Assembly (NCBI GenBank): GCA_013396635.1
Contig: WBMW01000427.1
Location: 1-64,000, forward strand
Source: Penelope pileata
Taxonomy: Eukaryota; Chordata; Aves; Galliformes; Cracidae
Direction: 5' to 3'
Length of the DNA stretch: 64,000 nucleotides
Position 1 is the first letter of the stretch. Each line of letters starts with the position of its first letter. The notes beneath the pieces are model-generated. The model ran no database searches. It was not told where the DNA came from and was given only the letters and a program-made list of their open reading frames with translations. This document shows positions 1-14,507 of this stretch, piece after piece. A program made the translations under genes and the position numbers.

Positions 1-3000
1 CGATAATCGGAGCGGGACACATAGTCAGTTCTGATTGACATTTGGTCATCAGGTTTAAAAACTGTCATCAAGAAATGACGTTTAGAGGCATATGTACACG
101 CATAATGATTTTCACCCTTTTCCTGGGATATCATGACTGGAAAAAATGCTAGTATTCTGGCCTCTCTTGCAACAAACGGATAATGGTACAGCACCGAATT
201 CTGTAAAGTTACCCAAAATCTTTTGACAGCAAGTCCAAGGCTGCTGGCACAGGAAGCATTTGTAAATATGGAAGGTACTTCATAGAAGATGCACATGACT
301 ATTAAATACACCTTTCTTCCAATTCGGAGTTTTTATTAGGGGAAAAAAATATCAGCTAAATGTACTCAAAGTCTCACTTCTAGCTGAGGTGCTCAGTGAC
401 TAGCTGCACTAATAATGGCACTTAAGACCATCTAGGCTCCATGTAAAGTAGGATGACTGGCAGCTAATGAAGGAGAGAATACACTAAAAGTCTGCAGTCT
501 AAGAATAATGGAATAATGAAAAATGTTTAATAGTAATGAAAAGAACCACAGTGTTCTTTTCCTAATAAAGACATAAAAGAGTGACGTTAGGTCTAGCAGA
601 AATGAATTCAGCTGTAATCTGAACTTGACCTCCTATCTTCTGCTTGGAAAATGTCTTCATATAAGTGTAGATGTGACAATAATGAGAAAGATTCCAGGCA
701 GAAAGAAAATAGTTGCTTGTACATTAATAAGCAGACAAAATTACAGTTAATAACCAAGAACATGAATGTCTTGAACTCCTGATTGGACTGTGGGAGCTGG
801 CAACATTGGAATAGGAAGAGAAAGGAAAAAAGCTCAAATCTCAAATAATCAAATAACACATAAGGAGAATACAGTGCATTTCCTTCTTCCCTGACACTAA
901 CGAATTGGACCTTCAATAAGTAATTTTGGCAAGTAGATGTTTTGCAGGAACTGATGCTGTGAATTATGGAAGGGAAGCAAAATGTGAAATCTGACTTCTG
1001 CCTTTGTTAGACAGCACAGTTAAGGTCTGAATTCCTTCAGCCAAAGCACCATCACTCAGAGATACTTTGCAGTGATTCATCTAAATTTAAATATTCTGAA
1101 CCCTTATGAAGGATTTTGCCTAGTAGTACTTTGGGTATTTAACTTTAAGATTCCTGTGTAGTTGCTAGATAGAAGGAAAGTGCCTGGATTCCTTGACTTG
1201 TAGGTGGGGTATATAACTATCCTCCTGAGAAAGGACAGTGGAATCTGACTTCTACCCTTGGTAGATATGTCCTTGAATCTGAGTGTCTTCTGCAACACTT
1301 CAACTGGGCCTATTATATTTTCTGAGAAAAATGTTTTCCAAAGTGCAGGAACTAATACAAGCTATGATCCATACACCATGTATGTGTGTTTTTTTCTTTT
1401 TTGGGAGGTGTTTTCTATAAAATTTCTCTGTATGAATTACTATGTTTACACGAAAGGTCATCTCTGCTAAGAACGGCAAAGATGGTACGATCAGATAACC
1501 AGATCCTGACACACTTGGCTTAGAAATGCTGAGTGTTACAGGTCAAGATTGACAAAACTCAATTTCTAATGTGTTTCATAAAAAATCATCACCTTCCAAG
1601 TTTCCAAAATTTGGTTTGATGTGAAAAACTGTTGAATATTTGCTATGGTTATCTTCAGTAACTACAAATTAATATAGACAATTCCAGTTAAAATGTCATC
1701 TATCAGTAACTATTCAGCAATGAGCATAGAACAATAATAAAGACAATACATGATTAGAAAAAGCCTTTAAATCACTTAACAAATAAGACTACGATTTTTC
1801 AACAATTCAATAGGAATGTACATAGAAGGGAAATTAGAAAAAAATTTTGACAGTTATATACCAAATCACATTATTATTCTGTTGCACAAAATGCATTTGA
1901 AAGAATGTTAACAATTATTTCAGTTGTTATATACTGTGTTGATTGATACATAATGCATTTTCCCCTGAGGCTTGTGCTATCCCAAATAGGTATTTTCTGA
2001 GGTGGAGTAATTGTTCAAGTAATTCCCTAGAGAACAATACCCATTTCAAGTTGTCATCATTTTTCATACAGATTTGAGAAATATGGCTGATACTGTGTAG
2101 GCTGCTTGGCTCTGAAGTCCTCTCCTTCCTTAAAATGAACTGATGAGGGAGATGCAAAGCTTGTGGCTGTTCTAAAAATGTGAGTCTATGTGGGCACTAA
2201 CATAAATATGTCCTCCTTGCAGTGATGAGAGTCAAAGTAGCAGTTCCCTAGGAACACATTTCAGCTCCTTTGGGCAGTAAAAATGTAAATAGGTTAAAGC
2301 TGTATATACTTGGTTTTCCTCTTACATATTCACAAGGAGAAAACTTGCTATGTGGCCATATTCTGATTTCTATCAGAACACCTTTGCATTAATCAAGAAG
2401 CACAGTTTAATACTGTCATAAATAAAAAGGCAGATTATCATTCATGTTAGGATGTTCTTGGGAGGTTCAGAGCTACCATAGCTGCTTTTCCCTCTCTCCT
2501 GGGTAGGTGTGAGGAGCAGATGGCTGAGACCGTACCAATTCCAGGAGACTGCTGTAAAGAGGAGATGGAACTGAGGGGTGGTGGAAGCCTGGAGGCAACT
2601 TTGCAACTCAGTATTGATCCCACAGGGTTTGTCACTATCACTTCTGTTCTCCTACTTGGAGCTATTCAGGCCCACCCACATGCTGGCGGCTACAATTAAA
2701 TATGTATGTACAAACAGACAGGGTTTCACATAATATGTGAGAAGTGGATTTTGTATATTCTTATAAAGTGACTGAATTACTGGAGGCGCAATAAGCCATG
2801 TAATACTATGGTCTGATACAAATAAATAGTCACTTGCAGAGCAATAAATTTTACACCAGTGAATCTCACAAACTCCAGTAAAGTGCATCCTACACAAAAG
2901 GTATAGATATGTAACGTGTCACAGGTCAGAAATGAAAGATGCATTTCTTAGGTATTCCATAAAAGTCACCAGCATCCAAGTTTTCAGGCTTGGGCCTTCC

Positions 3001-4432
3001 TCCAAATGCAGTTGAGTGTCTGTTGAGCAGCTGAGGAGGATGGAAGTTGCAAGATTTTGTCACTTTGAGAAACTAAGTCTAGTTAAAAAAAAAAAAAAAT
3101 CAATGACATTTTTCTTTAATGTCGCCTTGGTGAAATCTAGTTAAGAAAATACATTGAGACTCCCTTTTTTCCTAAGGTATATTGAATATAACAACAACAG
3201 CAAAAATGAAGTTCAGGTATCAATTGTTTCTGTAACTGCTCTGCTTTTTGAAGCAAAACATTAAAGCAGATTCTTAAATTCCAAGGGAACCAAACAACTA
3301 ACTACTGTTGACATAAATGAATAATTTAGGACCAAGACTAAAGCTACTAAAACTACTGTGTTTCACTGTCTGTACCGAACTCAAATCTGATACAGAAACA
3401 GTGACAAGACTTTTTTTAAAAATTGATTCAAAGATATTGGTCTCCTAGATCACATTTCCGGAGCAAGACTGGAAGGAGAAATTTGCCACATAACAGAAAA
3501 AATGGCAAAGGGAAGTCCTGCCTACTGTAAATTGATCTGCAAGGGGAGGACATGCAAGGTAAGATCCTGCTCCCTGTCCTTTATTAATTATTCCATAATA
3601 AGAATTTTTTTTAAATCCCAAACAATCCAGAGGTAGAAATTGAGTGAATTTTAAAAATTACATTTAGTAAAAAAAAGTTTCTGAATAATCAGCTTCTATA
3701 GTGAAAAACAGCATAGCATTTTACTTGGAAGGATAAACTTTAGACAGCAAGTTGTCCTAGCAATCCTAAGAGTTGTACTTGATATGGTATTATAATCAGT
3801 GTTTTAAATGAAAAAATCTCACAGATGTTCTATGTTTTCCTTCTGGCAAAGAAATTCTGCAATGCGAAATCTTAAAATTATATGCCTTCTGTTTCCATTG
3901 ATTTAAAGAAACTGTTTCAGAAGTTTGTGCAATCCTTTGGCAAAGTCAAAATTTTGTTTTACCCTTATCATCTGCGTGCTTTTTTAAAGACAGCAGAGAT
4001 TCACAAGAGGTTTCTGAAGATGCCGGAGAGAGAGATGATTTGAGTGAATTTTAGATACCACTTTTCTAAAATGTGAAATCTTCACAGGGTGAAGAGACAG
4101 CAGAGAATTGGAGGGAAAAACTGGGAGCCCAAAGAGGTGAAATGGTTACCCTAAAAGCTGTGGGAAACAGACAGACAACAAACTGTCACTAATGTTCTTA
4201 AGAAGTATTGTCAAGAAAATAGTCCTTTTGGTGAGCAGAAGAGGCATGTCTTGATGTTTTGAACAACAACAACAACAAAAAAATTAAATGCTGCTAAAAT
4301 AATAATATAAAAAGAAAAGAGTTAACACAATGTTGAGATACCTTTTTATGGTAGCATTTGAAAATATATTCCAAAGGGCAATACAGAACAAGAAGACTTG
4401 GAAGAGAATTCTTAATTGTCTGCATGGAAGAC
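1..4432. other. Intergenic, AT-rich
   Basis: No gene, RNA or named repeat recognised. The short open frames have no family resemblance or exon-like setting. A slightly GC-richer patch at 2450-2640 has no identifiable content. Confidence 0.6.
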
Positions 4433-4755
4433 CACAGAATCACTAGGTTGGAAAAGACCTACAAGATCATCTAGTCCAGCCATCCAATATTTCCCACTAA
4501 ACTACTAAACCACATCCCTTAGCACCTCATATTGACATTTTTGAACACCGCCAGGGACGGTAACTCCATCATCTCCCTGGGCAGGCCATTCCAGTGCCTG
4601 ACCACTCTTTTGGAGAAGAAGTTTTTCCTTACATCTAACCTGAATCTCCCCTGGGGCAACCTGTGGCCATTTCCACTAGTCTTATTATTGGTTACCTGGG
4701 AGAAGAGGCTGACCCCCTCCTCATCACAACCTCCCTTCAGGAAGATATTTAGAGG
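4433..4755 (-). mobile_element. CR1 LINE, 5'-truncated 3' end fragment
   Basis: The plus strand begins with CACAGAATCACTAGGTTGGAA, the reverse of the CR1 3' end, followed by the typical 3' UTR text (CCAGGGACGG, CTCCCTGGGCAGGCC, CTAACCTGAATCTCCCCTGGGG). CR1 sense is therefore minus. Only the last 320 bases or so remain, the usual 5' truncation. The open frame on the plus strand here (4532-4795) is antisense to the element. Confidence 0.9.
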
Positions 4756-7700
4756 AATTTTACTGATATTGAATAGACTGCTCAGTGAATCATAAAATTA
4801 TTAATGGTAAGTTGTATAATAAAAATATTAAGTTTTACATTTACCTTTTTTAAAGTATAACTTAATTTTCTTGAATTCCAGTGGAAAGAGTGTTGTACAC
4901 AGCTATTTAACTTTGACTGAAAAGACTTATCTGTAGAAACATTCTTAATGTTTATTTATCTAACAACAGCTTTTGTGAATTGAGCATTTTATTTGCTAAT
5001 ACTGGAGTAGTATTCAATGACATGGAACTGAAATGGCTTTCTCTTTCAAAATCTAGTGTTTACTTGCACCTAGAAGAGGTCAGCATGTTCTCTCGAAGTT
5101 TCGTCTTTTCCAACTATAGAAAAAAAAAGTTTTGCTGAAATTCAAGGGATCATGGAAGGATCAATTGACATTAGTGACAGAGGAATCAAACCCTTCAGAT
5201 CCACTTCCATTAATTCCCTCTCTGCTATAATTCTGATTTATTTTAGGAAAAACTTCAACTCTTATTCTGCCTTAATCCTGCCTGACTTGTTTCCCATTCA
5301 CTAGTTTATCTTCCTCGCTCTCCTTCATCTCTTGCCTTTTTCTCAATTCTTTTATGTTCCCACTGGTTTCTCTTTTATCAGGCAGTTAACTTGACATTAG
5401 TAGCAAGGTCTATTTATCCAAGAGAAGTACTTCCTTCTTTATACAGTATTTCTCTTCATTTCAAGACCTCCATGCACTAAGGATGTTTTGGTGTTCTTTC
5501 TCTAACTACTGCTCTTCATTTTCTAGGAAAAGAGGTAGAATTGCTGCTGCTATGGGTAAATAAAGACTGACATCATCTACCCTCTTCCTAATGTGTAATT
5601 CCAGGTCCTTCACCCAGAAAGACATTTGCTACAATAAAAACTCCATAAATGAATGAAAACTGCTAGGTGAGGATTGAAGGAATATAAAAGTATTGCAGAT
5701 CTAATGATCAAGCAAATCTTTTTACATTTTGTTCAAATGCAAAGAGAACTCCCATAGCCATTCATAATGGACAGTCTTTTTTAGGATTTGGAATAGTACT
5801 TTCCTTTAGGAAAAGTTTAGCTGTTCTCTGCTACATTGCTATTGCAAGGGCAGAATAGATAGCCTGAAGCTGATACACGATATAGGTGACAGCTCTACTT
5901 AATACTGCTGATATAGGGATACATTCAGCAGTTTCAAGATCACAGTTTATTACCCTTGATTTTGGCATGCTGAGATGATGCAGTACAATATGTTATTCAC
6001 TTCAAATGCAGGTATTTGAACTCATAATTTGTTGAAGTCTGGAAATAAAATGCACATCAGAGAGAAGACATGTTTTAGTGAAGATTTGTTTATGATCGTA
6101 TTACTTACTGGGAGTTGAGAAATAATTGTTTAAAACTGCATCATTTGGGTAAATAAATTTTTAGTGTTATTTTGCTATAACAATGACAGTGTATTTTAAA
6201 AACATTTCACTATAATGTTCAGTATTTCAATATAACTGCAAAGATGTTAATTGTACATAGTTTTAAAATAAGCATTTTTAAAATAATATTTTGGTCTGTT
6301 TCTATGTAATCTACTACATCAGATGTTTAAGCTGGAAGTGTTGGCGATTTATAATGAAGGAGTTGATCTAAAGTCTGGATCCAGGCTTTATTGACCATAT
6401 TAGTTCAACTATTGAAACTAGATTGTCCGAAGTCTCCTTCCTTCTTCTTATTTTCCCATTTCTGCTATTGCTTTTATTTTTCTTAAGCCATAACTATCAC
6501 TCCTTACTCTTTTTAGAATCCACTTATTCTACCAAAGCTTCTTTCTTTATAACCTTTTAAAACAGAAACAGTTTAAGACTAGAGAGATTAAATCTCTGTG
6601 ACATATTTTGACATTCATTGAGTACACTGAAGGATAAACTGTTCTGGCTCCTCAGATTAACACTGCAGTAACACCCTGTGGGCAGGCTAAAGAGTGCATT
6701 GTCTAAAACCAATTAGTAAAGCACAAATTTTATCAGCACCTGACAAGTAGCTATTCTATTTTTGACACCTTTGGAGGTATTATTTTGAGACAGGGTTGTG
6801 GCCATTAGAGGAGATGTATATTAATGTCTGCTGGGCATGTTAAGTACGCCCAGTTTCAAGCTGCCTGTAACGAAGGCTTCCTTCCAAGCTAAGAACAAAA
6901 TAAGCTTTTCTGCTCGGGATATTTACTTTAGAATGATCAGGTCATGACAGTGTTAAAATAAGCTTTGCCCTGTTTAGGTAAAATACACAAGCTATTTAAA
7001 ATAAATTTTAAAAGGGAAAAAATGTTTAAGCAGCAAATACAAAAATCATTATGGCATTTCTATGGTCAGAATATTAAGAGAAAATAAAAAATGCAGTGAA
7101 AAGAGAAGGCAACAATTACTCTGTCATAGAAGAGCAGTTGCAATTTGGTGGAAGTTCATACAGGTAGTATTGATAAGTTTCAGTAACATGGAATTATAAT
7201 AACTTGTACCTGAACCCTCAAATGGAGATAATTTTCATGTAAATTCAGTTGTAAGATCTTCTCAGTCTTAGTAACAAAGTTGTGGAATTTTTTTCATTTC
7301 ATGTAAACAGCTTTGTGCTCGAGAAGAACTAGCTATTTAGAAAGAGATGGTAAATAGGGACTTCTATGGGCTATGACAAATCATTCCAACCGTGGAAAGG
7401 CTGATTTCATTAATTTCCAGTGATTGCTATCACTGTGTAAAACACAGCAATTCTAAATGAGGAGGGTTTCTAAAGACTGTGCTCTCTTTTCCACTTTAAC
7501 TTTGTTGAGAAAGCATTCTAAATCTGTGGAGAAATAGGGCTTAAAGAGAGAACAGTACACAAAACTGAGTGATGTCAGGGAGGTGTTTAAAGAAAGTATT
7601 CAGTAAGCCAGAATAAGATATTTTGTTACAATTAATATAACCATGAGCAATGTCCACAATTTTCTCAAATTAGTGTCCAAGCTACCATAATGACAGACAC

Positions 7701-8219
7701 AATCAGTGCATATTATGAGTACCAGTACATTTGGCTGATCCAGGTACAAGAGGTTACTAACAAGCACCTCACTCTGGGTCTCATGGGGGTCAGTCATCCC
7801 TTCAGTGGCTGTGGGCCAGGAGCCTGCCAGCAAGGTACCTGATGTGCTCGTCTTGCTCTTTCCCCCGCGACATTGCCCTGGTAACAGAACTACACTGCAA
7901 GGGATGTGTGCAGCTTGTGTTGCCAAGGTGGAAAGAGCAAAAAATGTTAATGTGCTTTATATCACTGTTACATGCATCTGTGTATGATGAGGGACTTTAA
8001 AATGTCAACAGAGACTGCTTATTCAGTTGCTTCCGGTTAGAAACTGTTATTTTTTTACCGCATACGGAAATCCTTTCAAAAGACTCAAGCGCTCTCCTTG
8101 CTTCTTGCTTCTCTTAGTCTTGTGAGCATGCACGGAAGTGGAAATGCAGCAGTGAGGAGGCAGAGCAGCAATACACTCAGGCTGTGTTTGTGCCCAGGAA
8201 TAATAATAATGGCAGAGAT

Positions 8220-8247
8220 AAAAAAAAAAAAAAAAAAAAAAAAAAAA
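8220..8247. repeat. A28 homopolymer
   Basis: An uninterrupted run of 28 A. CR1 does not leave poly-A tails, so this is either a simple repeat or the tail of a retrocopy. No open reading frame or AATAAA in the preceding 100 bases supports a retrocopy. Confidence 0.95.
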
Positions 8248-9446
8248 CAGAAAGCCCCATTCCAGAGCAAGGCTGTTTTGCTCTGTTGTGTAGTTTAAAA
8301 GAGAAAAATGACCCAAGGGCTCAATTTTGCAGCAGTGACTTTATTGAATAATAACAAGTGATGACTCCAGCAGTTTTACTAATAGACTATAGTAGTTTTC
8401 AGCCTCAAAAGGCAAATAGAATGGAAGAATGAATTTGCCTGGAGAGGGCAGTTAGAATTAGGACTTTAGCTTCCTCTGCCAGGTAACAGGAGAGGTCGTG
8501 CGTTGTCCTAGACCCAGGATTCCCTTTCTCTGGCAGTCAGGTAAGAACAGTGTCTATCTTTGAGAAGGGAGATGGGATTTTATTAAAGTAGAGGGCTACC
8601 AGTTTAAAGTATTAAGCTTTTTCTCCTAATACTATCAGTCTTGGAAAATGAAGCAACTGCAAAGTAAAATTGAAACAGAAAAGTCAACAAGACAAAAGAC
8701 CATTACATTAAACCAAAGAAAAGTCAGCAGTGTTATTCGAGATTAAAATTGTCAAAATTGAGTTCAGCCTGCAAATGAAATGTGAGCTCTAAATGTAGTA
8801 ATCTCGTTTAAGTGATGTTATTTAGAAAATGGGGAGGAGAACGGGATATAATGTGATATAATAATTATATATACAAAATTATGGAATGTAATAATTATCT
8901 ATAATGGGATATAATTAAAAAATTTACAGATGTTCACTGAGATTTTATCTTTTTAATTTATCTTCCTAAATATTTTCTGATTGAAGCTATACAAATGTGA
9001 AATTTTGTGTCATTTCGTAGCTCAAGATGAGAAAAACAAGTGAGTTCAATGTTTCAACTAATAAAAATTGAGTTAAAATTTCTGGTTGAACAGCAACTGC
9101 CATGTTAAAAAAAATTGATAAATATTTAGGTTATCTTAAAGAAAAAAGGTAAACTTCTCATAATGTCAATAATACTTGAGTTTTGGCTATTTATTTATTT
9201 TAGTTGAAAGGGTTTGATTAAGGCAGTGTGAATGTTATAATTTCTAGTTACTGCACATATACATTGCCAATGAATTTATTTTTGCCTTGCTTTATTTTTT
9301 GGATCAGTTAAAGGCTTATTATATGGAATGTTAAGAGAAACTGTATTACCAGAAGGATTTAGAATCCTCAGGTTCACTACACAGCTAGTTTGAAAGAGGT
9401 CCTTTCAGCTGGAGGATGGAGGTAGAAAGCCTTGAAACCAACTTTC

Positions 9447-9464
9447 TGTGTGTGTGTGTGTGTG
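9447..9464. repeat. (TG)9 microsatellite
   Basis: Nine uninterrupted TG units followed by AACGTGCGTGTG. Confidence 0.95.
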
Positions 9465-12367
9465 AACGTGCGTGTGCCTGGTAGATCAATGCAAATAATG
9501 AAACCAATGGAGTTAACACAACATTTGAATCTAGCTCAGTGCATTTGAGGTTCCCAACATAAATGCAACAGAGCGGTGTATCCTGCCCCACAGCATGAGA
9601 AAGTGGAGGAGTACCTTGAAAAACTCAGCAACAAAGTGTGTGGGAGTGCTTAGAAGGCTGGAAGAAAACTGTGCAGTTAAGGGAAGAGAACGCAGAAGGG
9701 TAAAATTGTCACTGTACCTTCCTTCAGTCAGAAGTGCTGCTTCTCTGAGTCACTGCTGCCACATGACAACCTCACCTATTTCACAGGCAGCAGTAGTGTC
9801 TAGGCATGGAAAAAGAAGAGATGTTCTTGCCCATGAAATGTGGATAGTGCATTTTCTGCCAGAATACGTACAGTGTTGGAATAAAGTTATAGCAGAGATG
9901 AAAGGAAAAGATGCGTGTCTTACCATTGGCCAACGCTTTCGACAGATGCGTTAGCAGCAAGTCAGAATATGTGAAAGATTGTAAAGAAAAATGAATTTCT
10001 GAGATATTTTTGCACCAAAATGAGACTCCAAAAGTTAAGTGAGAAAACAAGCAAAATTAAGCTAGCACTGATAGGCTGTTGTAGAAATGCAAATCTATTG
10101 ACATTAACCCAGTACATACTGAATATTCAGGACTACTCATTATAACTGCTTACTTGAATGACTTTATAGGAGGTAAATTATAGCTGAATTTGGAATGGGA
10201 ATATTATGGAACATTTATGTAGATTTATTTCTGCTTGTTTTTTGAAGCTGCTGAACAAATTACTGTAAAAAAAAAAAAATACTTTCAAAAGCACCAAACT
10301 AAATAACCTCCTACTTCATGAGTTGGGCAAAATTATTTTTGCAGCTGATGAAGAGCACCTTCTTTCTGAAAAGGCCAATACTCAGAGCACAGACGTATTT
10401 CTGGGGATAGGCAGACACATTAAATGTTGACCTCCATACTCCTGAAGTAGGATCCTTTGAGATTTTTTTGGGGCTGCAATTCTGAGCAGCAGTCCTTGAA
10501 ATAAGGCACAATAAAAACAGCTCATAGAGTGCAATGGCACAGAGTGCCCATACTAGCACAGCATAGTGTAGTGCCTACACTGTAATTATGGTACACAGTC
10601 TAGCTCTAGACTGGGCAACCCACTATCAGTCTTAGGTGTGCTCCTTAGGCTCATCTGAAGGGAAAGCAGAAACTTGCTAAACCTTTTAGCAAGTTTAGGT
10701 TCATTGTGCCATCTCAGCATGTGGGCATGCTGAAGCATCTCCTGGACAACCAGGAGATTGGTTTCAAAACTGAAACCCGTATTTAAACTAAATGTTAATG
10801 TTCTGTTCACAAACTACTATCTCATTTTTGGTCCAGGTTCAGTTTGTGTGTTCAAAGACATATAGACTAATCACGTAGATATATTCAGATGGGAATGTAT
10901 GAAACTATTCCTTCTTCCTCTCCTCATCTTCCTCTCCTCCACCTTGAAAAGCCTTTTTTCTTCCTAGCAAAGTCTGTTTTACAACTAGCTACTTTTAGCT
11001 AAGCAATGCAATAAGTTTTTATTGGTGACATGAGAAATGGTTTATGTTAGGATATTTTTCACTTTGCTTTGAGGATTAGACTTAAATTGATGAAGAACCC
11101 ATTCTTAGACTGCACCAGCTGGTAGTTGTTGGCTCCACTACCATGCTCTGTCTTCACAGTCATTCGTGGTGCAATAGTTTTCTGCGCGGCATATATTTTA
11201 TTTGGACTGTACATTCTTATCACAACCATACAACGTTGAAACAGGGAAGTTAGAATAACATTAAACTGGATCCTACTTGTACTTACCTTGTTCGTATTTC
11301 TTTGTGGAAAAAAAAGCAATTATTTCTCTTGCAATCAGTTGGTAGACAAAAGTAGTCTTGGTTGAAAAAGAACTGCTACAATAAAAATGTGAACTATTTT
11401 TGAAGCAGTCCTGAACTATGTGGGTAAGTCAAATCACTTTAAATCAGAGCAAAAACAAAAGCTTCATGAGGAACAACTCTGAAAGTTTGAGAGGCTTGCT
11501 CCAGCTATCACCGCAGAGCTGTGTAATTTGCATAAATGCAACTGTTTAATTGTAGTTACTGAGCTCCTCCTTATCACCTGAAAACATATCTCACAGGTAC
11601 TTGGCTTTCTATATGAATCAGACTGCTAACTGTCCAGAGAAAAGTCCCTTTAGGAGAGAAGTGCTTGCTCATAATCACTGCAAACACGTAGCTCTACAGT
11701 ATGTTAACTATGGTGAGGTAAAATGTAATATTTTCAAGTTGTTTTTGTCCTCTTTAAGAGATCAGAAATAAAATAGTTTTTTAAAACAAAAAATGTGCAG
11801 AGAACACAACAAAATTATTCATTAGTGATTAATTAAACCTGCAAACATATTCCCTCATAGGTCAAATTCTGCAGTATTTTGGGCAAGGCCCCAGATGAAA
11901 TCGGAAATCTTGTGAAAGGCTGCAGGATTTGTCTGAATTTTCAAGAAAAGTACTGATTTGTTGAATACTGTGGGTTGTGCTGAAACCTGTCAAGTCTTTA
12001 TGATCTGCCATAAACTGAATACACAGTAATGGGGGACTTTGCTATTTTAGTACAGAAAATGTGTTATCCATTGCAATGAACCTGCAAAAACTACTGAAGC
12101 TGTGAAAAAGTTTTTTTAAAATCTGACCATCTGAACAAAACTTTTTGGCCATTACTGAGGCCTTTATGTCTGCTTTTTCAATGTAGGTGACTTATGGAAT
12201 TATTTAAAAACATTTATTTTGACCTTTCAATACATATAGCTGTTTTGTTATGTCAGGCTTAATTTTCTAAAGCAGGTCGAAACTGTCATTTCTGCTGTAT
12301 CAGCTTACTGGCAAACACTGGCTGTGTGAAGAAGGCTTTTTTTCCATGTTAAATTTGCTGATTATTA

Positions 12368-12420
12368 ATTTTTTGTTGTTTTTCGGTTTTTTTTTGTTTG
12401 TTTTTGTTTTTTGTTTTTTC
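12368..12420. repeat. T-rich low-complexity tract (TTTTTG-like)
   Basis: About 50 bases of T interrupted by single G and one CGG. Confidence 0.9.
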
Positions 12421-13082
12421 TCAGTACCTATTGGCAGGTCATACTTGCAAATAGATCAGTGAGTAGAAATGTCAGCTATCTATTAACCCAGAGAAACTGG
12501 TTCTGTGATAATATCTTGTGATTTCAACACAATAAATGAGATTTTCACTGGGGTTAGAGAAAAGCTTGAGCTTGAAGTGCTAGCAGAGAAAAATTTCACA
12601 TCTTTAAAATGTTTAATCTTTCTTCACTTTAGGATGCTTTGTCTGAGTTACAGTCTGCCAGGAAAATATTCACCTGGTCTGTCTGCTTCTTACAGGACTG
12701 ATGAGCTGCTGTAATGGCAAGAGGCATTTCCTAGACACTCTCACATCAGGTTGAAGTGTGTTGCACATTACGTTCACAAATCCTGGTTACTTTTCACAGC
12801 AGACAGCCTGAGGCGAACCTTGTATATTTCCTTGGTGTTGTGCAGTTGAGGAATTAGACAGGGCCTGTGTACTGAAGATGCGGCAGTGTAAGTCTGATGC
12901 TTTCAGAAAAGTATGAATAAATGCACACTTGCATCTGGACTTTGTGCATGGTGGTGCGCAGGTGTGGAAATTAAGCTCAGGAGTGGTCATCTGTATTACT
13001 AGAGGTGTACTGTATTTCCTATCCAGATCAATAGATTGGGCATCACTGCTCATCGTAAATGTTTTCTCCTTTGCTATCATTT

Positions 13083-13370
13083 CACAGAGTCATAGAATCC
13101 ATCGTAGAACCATAGAAACAAAGAGCCGTAGAATTCATAGAATGGCTTAGGTTGGAAGGGACCTTGAAGATCGTCTAGTTCCAACTCCCTTCTGTGGGCA
13201 GGGCTGCCACCCACTGGATCAGGCTGCCCAGGGCCCCATCCAACCTGGCCTTGAATGCCTCCAGGGATGGGGTATTCACAGCTTCTCTGGGAAAGTGTCC
13301 TAATGTCTCACCACCCTCACAGTAAGTGATTTCTTCCAAATATCTAATCTAAATATACCCTCTCTTTGCA
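13083..13370 (-). mobile_element. CR1 LINE, 5'-truncated 3' end fragment
   Basis: Starts with an expanded and diverged run of terminal repeats (CATAGAATCC, CATAGAAAC, CGTAGAATTCATAGAATGG), then GGTTGGAAGGGACCTTGAAG and the GGGCAGGGCTGCCACCCACTGG block of CR1. Homology fades near 13370. The terminal repeat tract is unusually long, about 60 bases. Confidence 0.9.
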
Positions 13371-14507
13371 ATTTCTCATAGCTGAAGAACTTGGGGCTTG
13401 CATAAGCTGCGGTGAAATTCACCAACTTGTACACAGCAGAACCAGGACAGTAGGGAATTCTGTGCAGGCTGCAAGTGGTTTAAAAAATTGTGAAAGTACT
13501 CCCATGTGTACCTTGTGCTGAGCAAACATCAGATTTTTTTTTGGAGCTACTGTGGTGTTATCTACCTCCACATCAGCAGTTTAGATGTGAACGCAATTCC
13601 TGGGAGAAATATGATTATAATTGCAGTCTTCCTGTAGGCTAGAAGGCTTATTGCCTTCAGAAATGTGTGAAGAATGTTTTAGGAAGAAACATTTTGCTAG
13701 AAATCATTTCAGTTTGACAGTATGTGTATCTTTTTGTTCATTCCATCATGTAAACAGGTGCTTGAGGAGAAACTTGTATTTGAATAACATGTATTCACAT
13801 ATAATGATAACGTTACATAAATCTGGAAGTCATACAAGGGTGTGCATTGTCAATATCTAGGTGTTCTAAAACCATCTTTCATGAGTGGGAGAGTTGAAAA
13901 TAATCAACTGAAAATTCTCCAACCTTCCATCTGCGACAAGTGGCTGTCCCATCTCTGCATTGAGGCTGACCCACTGGCTTTTCAGCAGGGAGGGAGCAGA
14001 ACGTTTGGGGTTTGTAGTGATCCTCTGGGAGACTTGTTTCTCTTTAGCAGATGAAAAGTGTACCTTTACCTTAGAATAAAGATGGTGGGATATGGAGAAC
14101 ACAAACAGCAGACTTTTTTTATACGAATTCGTACAGGAACAAAACAGTGGTGAAGTGTGGCAATAAGGCATCTCTCTGAGGCACTTCTGATCTTGCCTGG
14201 GTCACGTGGCAAATGTCAGAAGTAATATGAGCTCCTGATGCTGTGAAACCATCAGGCATGGGGTGCCTTTGTCTAGTTTTGTGTCCTGGTTCTTTGGAAT
14301 ATGTACCTATGGACTTTGGCATTCATTCCAATACCTAGGAGAAGAACAGATGTGCCAAGAAATAGATCACTTGTCTTTGGGAAGAGATAGCTGTCCATCT
14401 GGAGATCTGAAGACATGCTTGCCATCTTTTAATATTCCATTCACCATGGTACTTGTTATAGATCTGCAATGATAGATACAAAGAACAGGGAGACTGGAGC
14501 TCCCACT
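13371..14507. other. Intergenic between two CR1 copies
   Basis: Open frames of up to about 100 codons overlap on both strands (13842-14171) without any recognisable motif. No named repeat seen. Confidence 0.55.

Larger units (their letters stand above)
4756..13082. other. Intergenic, AT-rich, with simple repeats
   Basis: Contains the A28, (TG)9 and T-rich tracts and an ATATAATT-rich patch at 8850-8930. A GC-richer patch at 7735-7930 has overlapping open frames on both strands but no recognisable protein. Nothing else supported. Confidence 0.6.

Noticed and set aside
7735..7930. GC-richer patch with frames on both strands, possible retroelement gene
   Set aside because: No retroviral or LINE motif could be identified in any frame.
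8098..8247. Poly-A tail of a processed retrocopy
   Set aside because: No coding remnant, poly-A signal or flanking duplication visible before the A28 run; treated as a simple repeat.
9595..9954. 119-codon plus-strand open frame
   Set aside because: No motif, no exon-like borders, no similarity I can name; compatible with chance.
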